A stretch of 64,000 nt of DNA from Prorocentrum cordatum (taxonomy: Eukaryota; Sar; Dinophyceae; Prorocentrales; Prorocentraceae): positions 95,001-159,000 of the forward strand of contig CAUYUJ010011170.1 in NCBI GenBank assembly GCA_963575745.1. Direction: 5' to 3'. Position numbers and translations under genes: made by a program. Shown here piece after piece: positions 17,135-25,301 of this stretch (position 1 is the stretch's first letter; each line of letters opens with the position of its first letter). Under the pieces are notes generated by a model that saw only the letters and a list, made by a program, of their open reading frames with translations, did not search any database and was not told the DNA's origin.

Positions 17135-20100
17135 ATGACTTCAACTGGAACACAGTATTTGGGAAATTTGTTGGCAGGAGACTACAATATGTTGTGGGTG
17201 GCCACACCCTCTGATTGGTACGTGCGTACTCCAGGAAAGAGGGCGGGACCACATTATCAACGTATACAAAATCTCCTGATCAAAGCGCGTGCTCTGAGAA
17301 TGCAGATAGTTATCCTGGGGCCACCCGGGTATTTCTGGAAACAGGGTCCGATCAAAGATGTTATCGAAGATTTGAAGCTAAGCGTTATACGAATCAGACT
17401 CTGTCATTTCGGTATTAAGTTTGACCGATCCAGTAAACATCCCAGTGGTTCTTATATACAAGTTGCTACATCTTGTCCTCATATACCGATAAACTTATGG
17501 AAATGTACTTGTGGATCACACAGGGAGCATGATTTGGATTGGTATGGCCAAGATCAGCAACGTGCCGAGTTTCGGTATAAAACTTTGGCTATTATTATTG
17601 CACGCTTCCTTGATCAACTCGATAAAGCCAACATGATCAGGAATGAGCGGAGTGCGGTACACCTCAGTGTGTGTACACGCGTTGACAAAAAGGTCAGACA
17701 CTACGTTCAATGTCCACAGAAGGGCCCTCAATGGGACCATGTGGTTCGTAGGGTCACGACCGACCTGGACACGAACAAGATTGTTCAAGACATTAGGATC
17801 CAGGATCAGCCAACTGGGTACAATTATGTAGCTCCATTACCTGATGGGGTTACAAACATCAGTACTCGGCTATACTGGGAGCCTCCGGCTCCAGTTCTTC
17901 ATGGCAATGGTGAGTCGCGAAGGCCACGCCCAAAGCGTGTGACGATCGTCGACGACGATCGATCTCCTCCCCCTTCGATTGAGCGTTGCCAAACGCGACC
18001 CACCAACAACCTTCCTGAAATTCCGCCATTTCCTGATTTTACAGCGGATTCCTCCGCAGCGGATCTCTCCGCGGAAACTGCGTTGCCCACTGATGCCAGG
18101 ATAAAACAGAAAGAAAAGCAGAAAGCTGACAAAGAAGCCGGCATCAAACCGAAGAAAGTCCCGAAGAAAGTGGAAGACGGTAACGACGACTGTGGAGAGG
18201 ACCTCAAAGGGCTTGACTGCTCCACATATTTCAACGACGTTCCTCTTGACGACTCGGACTCGGACAGCGAATCAGAGGACATCTTCATGATGTTACCGGC
18301 GGGGCAACCCGCTGACTCACATGCTGATGTCTTCTCGATAGTCCAGTCGTTATGCTACGGCAGAAACAATCAAGTGGACATGCTTGAATTATGTGGGGGC
18401 AAGGGTGGTATATCCATATTAGCCTTCAAGAGGGGACTCTCGTCAGGCGGGAACCTTGACAAGATATCTATGGTTGACCTTGGAAACTCGGAAGTACAAA
18501 GAGCAGTCCTCCACTACCTCAAGACTTGCTTTGTCAAGATCACGATTCTGCAGCCAAGTTGCAGAACTACTGGACTCCCTTCCTACTTCAACGCGCAGGT
18601 CAATCATGATACGTGGCTTAAACACCACAAAGAGGACCTGCCTCACATCACGTTCTGTGGAACAGTTGCTCTATTACAAGACGACCTAAGACGTTTCTTT
18701 CTCAGGGAACAACCAATGGGCACGTGGGTGGATGAGATCCAGCCATGGAAGGAACTGGCACAACGCAAGGTCACTTGCCAAACAATCATTGATCAGTGCA
18801 CGACTGGTCTCAAAGATTCATTTGGACAATACATCCGCAAGCCAACACAGATAATGGCAAATAAAGAAGAGCTGTTGGCACCTTTCAGAGGCAAGCGTTG
18901 TCCAGGAAATCATGTGCACGCCAATGCTTGTAACAAAGAGCTAGCAAGGGCGGCACAGTATACCTACAGAATGCAGTCATTGATCGTTGATGCGGTGCAA
19001 ATCGCCAAAGACCTGTTTGCTTACGGTCGCGATCCATTCGCGAATCGTGAACGCAGCTATGCGTTCGTAACAAACAGTGCTGGCTACGACTTGGACGACC
19101 CAACAATCCGGAGACATCCAAACGGAGAAATCTGTCGACCACCACCTGGCGGTCTTGGGTGCCCTGGCTGTGTGGACAACAACTACAAGCAATCACCAAA
19201 GCACAGTAGGGATCCGAAGATGTGTCGGTGGTATGATGTTGAACCGTATTACTGGGACTGTCCAAGCTGTAAGAAGGAATATCAGAAGAGCAATCCTCAC
19301 CACACCAAGATATCTGGCCAATGCAGATTCGCCGAAAAATGGAAGCTGCCAGATAACTTTGGCCAGCCACGCCCGGCGGGACAAGCCGCCCCTGCGGCGC
19401 CAGCCGCGGAAGCGGCTCCAGCCGCAGAAGCGGCGCCAGCCGCAAAAGCGGCGCCGGCCGCGAGAGCGCGCATACGCGCGCCTAGGCCGCCACGGCCTGG
19501 TGAGGGCGACCCAACCGCAGGCGCCAGCAGCCATGACATCACCAGAGCTGATGGGGCTACTGGTGGCAACAGTGGTGCTGGCAGTTCTGACGATCACCGT
19601 AGACTGCCACAAGTTGCAGCAAGGCGCGGACGCATGGAGGGAGGAGATCCTCCACCACCGCCGCAGCCTCAAGCAGAGCCGAGGCCAAGGCCCAGGCTCC
19701 CTGATTGGACTCGCTTCGACGTTCAGCTCAGCCTCCAAAACCTGCGCAGCTTCGACCCAGCTGTAGTGCAGCGAGAACTCCGCAAACTCCACCTGAGATG
19801 GTTTCATGCTAAGGAGCCAAAAATGCGGATGATTCTAACCAAGGTTGGTCTGGGTGAATCCCGTTTGAGTCTGATCAAAGGCATTTGTGACTCGTGTAGG
19901 GAATGTCGAGCCTGGGACAAACCAGGCAACACGGTGATGCCTTCTGTGTCACTGCCAGGACGTTTCAACGAAGAAGTCGAATGTGATCTCTTCTTTTATA
20001 AACAGGAACATATTGTTTTTCACATCATCGACCGTTGTATTCGCTGGGCAGCTGGCACAGAGATTCCTGATAAAGCTATGCATGCTGTTCTCGATGCCTA

Positions 20101-23100
20101 TCATACGACTTGGATGCAGCATGGCCCTGCTAAAATCTTATACTCCGATGGGGAAGGAGCACTGAATAATGATACAGCAAAGGCCATCCTTAAGGCTAAG
20201 GGAACAGAGCTTCGTATTCGAGCGCGTGGCCAACACGCTACAACTATCGAAGCTAGGAACGGCATCCTTCGACACCTCCTACACGTGATGGGAGAAGAAT
20301 TGAATAGATTACATATCCCTCTCAATTTCACTCGTCTCTTACATGAAGCCTTGTTTGCCAGCAACGCATTTACCTTCTACAATGAAGTGTCTCCGTACAA
20401 TGCGCTGTATGGTAGACAGCCAGCTATGCTTCCTGATTTCCCTGTCTTGGATCATGATCAGCCCACTGAATCATCAGATCACTCAAGGGAGGAAACAATC
20501 AGGAGGGTTAGTCTGGAGGCAATCACGCAGGCCACTGCGGTTGCCAAGACGAACAGGGCTCTCCGTACAAAGACTACTGCTACGGGTGAATTTCACTATA
20601 AAGAAGGAGATCTCGTGGACTATCACCGTCCGACCACCACGAAAGACGACTGGGGTGGATGGAGTGGTCCATACCCGGTCATCCGCAACGAACCTGACCG
20701 AGGCCAGGTCATCGTGAAGGTCGGCAATCGCGAAGTACGAGTACAGTATCCTGACACACGACACACACTGTACATCGAAGCACTTATGGTCCGCGAGATA
20801 GGATCGGACAATACGGCCCTTCGAACAGTATTGGCCTTTATTGCCGGTCTGCCAGCGGGGAAACCCGCCATGACTTTCGGATATCTACCAACGAAACAGG
20901 GTCGGCTGCAGATGACTGCTGCGAGCCGACTTTCACCTAAGGTGCACTTGGCTCTTCAGTACCTCATACGCAACTACTTTCGTATTGAAAACGTTGTTGC
21001 TGTACGACTCGCCAAGAGCTTGACGAAGCTGCCTGCCGCACCCTATGCAGACAGCTGTACACTAGTGCACTATGATAACGATGTGACCCCTGGGTTTCAT
21101 TACTATGAAGCTGATGGCACTGCCTTGAACATCTATGACATCACAGGATCTACACACTCACGCATCATCCAGTGTCTTAAATCCAGGAAGCCGTCTGCTG
21201 GGTTTGACCAAGATCTCACTAAGTTTGAGGAACTCGCTGATGGTCCACCACCAAGCGAATCACCTCCAGCAGCTGCTCCTGAGGAGCCTCCTACGGACAA
21301 CGATGGTCGGCTCCCGACCATCATAGAGGAGACAGAAGAGGATCTGGATGCTTTTGTCTTGAAGTCGTGGTATGCTGAACTGATGGATGACAGAACACTC
21401 CTTGAAGCTGACACAGAGGAAGTCATGCATACAGTTCCTACATACATGACAGACACACAGTGTGTATTAGTCTCTACGACCTGTGAAGATGTGCAAGGCC
21501 ACTTGCCGGAGCGGGGTCACCCGCCAGGATACGACATGGACACTTCTTACTACGTTCCTTTATGCTCCACGGAACCGGATAGCAAATATGATCTGGACTC
21601 CGATGAGCACGGGAAGTATATCGAGCTCTGCTTCACTGCAGACATGTCCAAAGTCGTCCTGTCCGAGCAGCAACACCGACTGTTGGATGACAGCAGCGTC
21701 ACAACTATGCGAGTATACGTTAGCGCTGCCTCCAAACGTGCCGTGGTCGTCAAGGAAGACGATCTACTCACGAAGGCCGACATCCAAGCAAATCCGGTCA
21801 AAGTTTCCAAAGCCCTCTACACAGAATTGAAGACTTGGCTTGACAACAAATGCTTCCAGATGACTGACTTAAGCAAGGCGTCTAACATCATGACGTCACG
21901 CTACGTATACAAATGGAAGTTTGTCAAGAACGAAAAGGGCGAAATGGAAAGGACGATCCGGTTACGCTTGGTACTCCGTGGCTTCATGGACCTCGAAGCC
22001 TTTGATGTCGAAACCTTCTCTGGCACGGCAAGGAGGTCAAGCCAGAGACTGCTCGCAAGTTCTGCTGCATGCAACAAAGCTTGGATCATCGCTTCCCTGG
22101 ACATCAACATGGCTTTCTTGAAGGGACTGACCTATGGCGAGCTCGCCGCGGCAACGGGCGAGAAAGAACGTGTGGTGTGTTTCACACTACCACCTGGATC
22201 TGCAGCTGTCCTTCGCACACTGCCAGGCTTTGAGTCATATGACGAATCAAAGCATTGTCTCCGGTGTCTGAAACCGGGGACAGGCACGAAGGATGCTCCC
22301 AGGGCATTCTCGCTGAAGCTCAGGTCCATCACTAGGAGCTTTGGGCTACAGCCTACTTCATACGACGAAGAATTCGAGATGAGCCCAAACCTCTTGACAG
22401 CCAAGCACGTTGATGACATCAATATGACTGGGAAGGAAGAGGCTATCGACAAGTATGTCAAGTGTGTTGAAGATACGTTTGGGAAGTGCAAACTGAACAA
22501 GCACACATACACGAACTGTGCTGTCCGGTACAACAAGACCGATGATGGGAGCGTCACTCTCGACCAGGACGAATACATCAAACAGCTTCGTCCTATCACA
22601 CATCCAGAACTCACAGGAGCTGATCCTGAAAGCAAGGCGACGAAGACAATTTCTGATATGTTCGTCAGTCTTCGTGGCGCTCTAGCCTATGCGTTGATCA
22701 CGCAGGTATGGCTAATGGTCTATGTTGTCTCACTACAACGTATCCAAGAACCGACAAACATCCAGGTACGACGACTAAACGCGGTTACCAGAAAATTGCA
22801 GGCAGGTCCGAAGAAGATCGTGTATCATGCTATGACTCCAACAGGAGAAGTCGACCTGCATAGCGATTCTGGCTATCGTCGTCTCAACGGAGATGAAGAC
22901 GACGAAGTCAAAGGCTATGGTATCCGCGGGGCTAACCTGCTGAGGCGTGGCCACACGCAAGCGGGGAAACCCGTCGTGCACCTGGTGGACGCATACTGCA
23001 AGTCTCATCGACTGCAGGTGCGTTCGAGCTACTCTGCGGAAACACTGGCAGCAGCCCACAACTTGGAAGACTGCTACCCGACCATTGTAACGCTCCACGA

Positions 23101-23533
23101 GCTACACTCGGGACCATTGACCCCCACACAGTTGAAGAACATATTGGAAATGGGTGGTCTATGTATCAAAGTCACTCTGACTATTGATGCCGAGTCTGTC
23201 TTCAAATCTTTGTCTAGCAAGGATCTGAAGAAGCCCACAGAGTGTACTCTGCTTGGGCACATCAGCTGGATTCGCCAGATGATGGAACGTGGAATCGTGG
23301 AAAGCGTCCAATGGTGTGACACGCGGGATATGACTGCCGATGGTCATACCAAAGGTAGCATTGACCGCGCGTTGCTCCTACAAGTAATGGCCGGCCAGCA
23401 ATCCTTCAAGCACGAGCTGAAGAAACATACGCCGTATAGGGCGGGCAGGTCGTCTCAGGACGGCCCTGCCTCCCGAGCCAGCGGGGAAACCCGCGGGCAG
23501 GTGCGCTTTAGCAGCGAGGAAACTCGCCGGTAG
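17135..23533 (+). CDS. Pol part 2: two methyltransferase-like modules, integrase, RT, RNase H
   Basis: 2,132 codons from ATG 17135; the frame is open back to 16934, just after the TGA. Residues 1-190 look like the C-terminal part of a retroelement methyltransferase-like module (ATPSDWY, GPPGYFW, WKCTCGSHREH). Residues about 414-630 form a second, fuller module: MLELCGGKGGIS (motif I-like), LQPSCRTTG (motif IV-like), FFLREQP and RCPGNHVHA. A Cys-rich stretch (WDCPSC) follows. Integrase: CDSCREC, then the acidic triad in ECDLF, YSDGEGAL and TIEARNG (about residues 950, 1004, 1038; D-x33-E). RT lies at about residues 1560-1770 with HVDD replacing YVDD in the active site. Ty1-type RNase H: LHSDSGY, SAETLAAA, TIDAES, TRDMTADGHTKG. 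All core catalytic acids are visible, so the copy may be competent. Integrase before RT defines the copia order. Confidence 0.9.
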   Translation: MTSTGTQYLGNLLAGDYNMLWVATPSDWYVRTPGKRAGPHYQRIQNLLIKARALRMQIVILGPPGYFWKQGPIKDVIEDLKLSVIRIRLCHFGIKFDRSSKHPSGSYIQVATSCPHIPINLWKCTCGSHREHDLDWYGQDQQRAEFRYKTLAIIIARFLDQLDKANMIRNERSAVHLSVCTRVDKKVRHYVQCPQKGPQWDHVVRRVTTDLDTNKIVQDIRIQDQPTGYNYVAPLPDGVTNISTRLYWEPPAPVLHGNGESRRPRPKRVTIVDDDRSPPPSIERCQTRPTNNLPEIPPFPDFTADSSAADLSAETALPTDARIKQKEKQKADKEAGIKPKKVPKKVEDGNDDCGEDLKGLDCSTYFNDVPLDDSDSDSESEDIFMMLPAGQPADSHADVFSIVQSLCYGRNNQVDMLELCGGKGGISILAFKRGLSSGGNLDKISMVDLGNSEVQRAVLHYLKTCFVKITILQPSCRTTGLPSYFNAQVNHDTWLKHHKEDLPHITFCGTVALLQDDLRRFFLREQPMGTWVDEIQPWKELAQRKVTCQTIIDQCTTGLKDSFGQYIRKPTQIMANKEELLAPFRGKRCPGNHVHANACNKELARAAQYTYRMQSLIVDAVQIAKDLFAYGRDPFANRERSYAFVTNSAGYDLDDPTIRRHPNGEICRPPPGGLGCPGCVDNNYKQSPKHSRDPKMCRWYDVEPYYWDCPSCKKEYQKSNPHHTKISGQCRFAEKWKLPDNFGQPRPAGQAAPAAPAAEAAPAAEAAPAAKAAPAARARIRAPRPPRPGEGDPTAGASSHDITRADGATGGNSGAGSSDDHRRLPQVAARRGRMEGGDPPPPPQPQAEPRPRPRLPDWTRFDVQLSLQNLRSFDPAVVQRELRKLHLRWFHAKEPKMRMILTKVGLGESRLSLIKGICDSCRECRAWDKPGNTVMPSVSLPGRFNEEVECDLFFYKQEHIVFHIIDRCIRWAAGTEIPDKAMHAVLDAYHTTWMQHGPAKILYSDGEGALNNDTAKAILKAKGTELRIRARGQHATTIEARNGILRHLLHVMGEELNRLHIPLNFTRLLHEALFASNAFTFYNEVSPYNALYGRQPAMLPDFPVLDHDQPTESSDHSREETIRRVSLEAITQATAVAKTNRALRTKTTATGEFHYKEGDLVDYHRPTTTKDDWGGWSGPYPVIRNEPDRGQVIVKVGNREVRVQYPDTRHTLYIEALMVREIGSDNTALRTVLAFIAGLPAGKPAMTFGYLPTKQGRLQMTAASRLSPKVHLALQYLIRNYFRIENVVAVRLAKSLTKLPAAPYADSCTLVHYDNDVTPGFHYYEADGTALNIYDITGSTHSRIIQCLKSRKPSAGFDQDLTKFEELADGPPPSESPPAAAPEEPPTDNDGRLPTIIEETEEDLDAFVLKSWYAELMDDRTLLEADTEEVMHTVPTYMTDTQCVLVSTTCEDVQGHLPERGHPPGYDMDTSYYVPLCSTEPDSKYDLDSDEHGKYIELCFTADMSKVVLSEQQHRLLDDSSVTTMRVYVSAASKRAVVVKEDDLLTKADIQANPVKVSKALYTELKTWLDNKCFQMTDLSKASNIMTSRYVYKWKFVKNEKGEMERTIRLRLVLRGFMDLEAFDVETFSGTARRSSQRLLASSAACNKAWIIASLDINMAFLKGLTYGELAAATGEKERVVCFTLPPGSAAVLRTLPGFESYDESKHCLRCLKPGTGTKDAPRAFSLKLRSITRSFGLQPTSYDEEFEMSPNLLTAKHVDDINMTGKEEAIDKYVKCVEDTFGKCKLNKHTYTNCAVRYNKTDDGSVTLDQDEYIKQLRPITHPELTGADPESKATKTISDMFVSLRGALAYALITQVWLMVYVVSLQRIQEPTNIQVRRLNAVTRKLQAGPKKIVYHAMTPTGEVDLHSDSGYRRLNGDEDDEVKGYGIRGANLLRRGHTQAGKPVVHLVDAYCKSHRLQVRSSYSAETLAAAHNLEDCYPTIVTLHELHSGPLTPTQLKNILEMGGLCIKVTLTIDAESVFKSLSSKDLKKPTECTLLGHISWIRQMMERGIVESVQWCDTRDMTADGHTKGSIDRALLLQVMAGQQSFKHELKKHTPYRAGRSSQDGPASRASGETRGQVRFSSEETRR

Positions 23534-23546
23534 CGAGGCTACTCGC
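23514..23546 (+). repeat. Two mini-hairpins with covaried arms at the Pol stop
   Basis: GCGAG-GAAA-CTCGC (23514-23527) and GCGAG-GCTA-CTCGC (23533-23546). Both arms differ from the common GCGGG/CCCGC form by matching changes. The Pol stop (TAG, 23531-23533) lies at the junction of the two. They are the last members of the family before the 3' LTR. Confidence 0.8.
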
Positions 23547-23621
23547 GCGCCCTTTCCTTGTAGGCAGCCGCTGCTGCTTAGCACTGTTTTTTCCGCATAA
23601 TAGAAGTGCGGTACCTGCTCG

Positions 23622-23636
23622 TCTCCTCCCCCTCCG
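23622..23636 (+). promoter_or_regulatory. Polypyrimidine run where a polypurine tract is expected
   Basis: GTCTCCTCCCCCTCC directly precedes the 3' LTR. LTR elements usually have a plus-strand purine tract here to prime second-strand synthesis. No convincing purine tract was seen in the last ~100 nt. Confidence 0.35.
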
Positions 23637-23921
23637 ACTTTAAACGGAGAAGGTTAAAGGCGAGGTATAAATCGAGCATGTACCGCTGCCGTGCCTGGCT
23701 CAAGCCGGGCCCGGCCTAATATGTGACTGTGCCTCACCGAGGCGCACTACTTGCATCTGAGATCGGAAAACATCCTTTCCATTGACGATGCCCATCTTAC
23801 TCTTTACTCCAGATCCCATGCTTCGTCTCGCTCTCTTGCTCATGCGCTATGAGCCTAAGCCTGGGATATGGAAGCGCCTAAGGCGGACTGTATACCTAAG
23901 CTTACCAGCTTGTTTTCGACT
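23637..23921 (+). repeat. 3' LTR
   Basis: Matches the 5' LTR over its full 285 bp. It is followed by GCGCC, then by the continuation of paralog B (GGCCTGGGCTAGAACC). Confidence 0.93.
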
Positions 23922-23970
23922 GCGCCCCCCCGGCCTGGGCTAGAACCTGAGCGCGCGCGAAGCGCGCGCG
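23922..23970. repeat. GC-rich repeat, paralog B, right end
   Basis: Continues paralog B after the copia-like insertion and matches 3891-3943, including the GCGCGCGC-GAA-GCGCGCGC stem. Similarity stops after GATGGTT. Confidence 0.85.
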
Positions 23971-23974
23971 ATGG

Positions 23975-24365
23975 TTGTAGTATGTATATATATATATACG
24001 ATTACTAGTTCCCTACAGTTTAAGTGGGTGTCTGGATTTCTTTGGACGCCCCGCGCAGGAATAGGAAAAGGAACCCACCCAAATCTTCATCGTCATCATA
24101 GTCGTCATCATCATCAACAACATCCTCATCATCACCAGCATCATCACCCTCCCTTTCGTCACCCATACACTTTCACAGTGACACATGCACACTCAGCATC
24201 ATCGACATCCGCACGTTCATTATCATTCAGTCCCTCACTCACCCGCACACCCACTCATCACCACTTTGGTCATGACACCTCTCCCACATTCATCCACACT
24301 CACACACACACAGAAGCAGCCACACACTTACACAGTCACTCAATCATACATTCACCTTGAGGAAG
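23975..24365. repeat. Mixed microsatellites: (TA)n, (ATC)n, (CA)n
   Basis: A short TA run (about 23983-23998) is followed by (CATCAT)n at 24090-24150 and CA/ACAC-rich sequence to 24360. No gene is seen. Confidence 0.8.
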
Positions 24366-24374
24366 TCTAAGGCG

Positions 24375-25085
24375 GGGGCTTCCTCGCTATGGGGCCCGAA
24401 CTTTTACGTTGGCAACTGGAGCGGGCCACCCAAACCTTGTAACTGTCGTCATGTTCGGGCCCGCGCGCTTGCAGATTGAAGAAACCTCACGTGGTTTTGT
24501 TTGTAAGTGACTTGCGACGACATCCCAGGCGGGAACCCCATCCCTAGCCCGCAGCTCATGTTGGTAATCCGATCGGGTCATCGGACTCGTTTGAATGTCG
24601 TCATTGATGGGCCCCTCGCGCTTGAATTTTGAAGAAGCTTCAGGCGGGAGCCTCGTTCGTGAGTGAATTGCGAGGAAGTCTTGGGCGGGAGCGCCTTCCC
24701 CATGGAGCCCGCATTTCATTTTGGCATTCCGCGCGGGTCATCCAGATTTTGCAGTTGTCGTTATTTTTAGGCCCTTCGCGCTTGAATCTTGAAAAAGCAT
24801 CCGGCGGGAGCCTCTTTTGTGAGTAAATTCCGAGGAAGTTTCAGACGGGAGCCCGCGCTGCACATTGGTAATCCGAGCGGGTCATGCGAAACCGAAATGC
24901 GTCGCCAATGTTTGTGGTTCGCCAGCCAGGCTTGAATTGTGAGGAGGTCTCAGGCTGGAACCTGATTTGTGGGTGGATCGCGAGGAAATTTCAAGCGGGA
25001 GCTCCCCCGCTATGTGGCCCGCAAGTTCCTGTTAGAATCCGAATTTCTCCTGGGCATCTCGTGGCTGTCATCCCTGTCGAGTAAA
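24375..25085. repeat. Dispersed repeat: GCGAGGAAGTC…GGCGGGAGC units
   Basis: Degenerate repeated phrases (TTGCGAGGAAGTCTTGGGCGGGAGC, in parts) recur at about 60-130 bp spacing. The same phrase family, with GGCGAGAGCGCGATTC endings, fills 52015-52245 and 53095-53330. No coding potential is seen. Confidence 0.65.
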
Positions 25086-25301
25086 TATGCTCCTCTCCGG
25101 CTCATCTTACACTTGCCTCTCTCGCTGCCTTCCTTGCCACACCCTGACACTGCGGCTTTGCACCGCAGCTGTTTGTGCTTACAGGGTAGAAAAGGAGCGC
25201 GCCTGCCTTCGGCCGCCGCGTGTCGTCGGTCGTCGGCCGGCCGGCCTCCTCCCTCCCCACTCCTGAGTACAATTGCTTCACGGTTACTTGTAGTTCCATT
25301 G

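Larger units (their letters stand above)
7585..23921 (+). mobile_element. Giant Ty1/copia-like LTR retrotransposon (16,337 bp)
   Basis: Two 285-bp LTRs (7585-7869 and 23637-23921) bound the element. GCGCC flanks it on both sides (7580-7584 and 23922-23926), and the paralogous locus at 3891-3895 has a single GCGCC in continuous sequence, which is an empty site. A primer-binding site follows the left LTR at once. The order Gag, protease, integrase, RT, RNase H is that of Ty1/copia elements. At 16.3 kb it is about three times the usual copia length. The excess is taken up by a membrane-type N-terminal Gag ORF, a Tpt1/KptA-like domain, a RING-H2 finger, two methyltransferase-like modules and low-complexity linkers studded with mini-hairpins. 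The LTRs appear nearly identical over the aligned length and the long frames are open, so insertion was probably recent. Confidence 0.93.
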
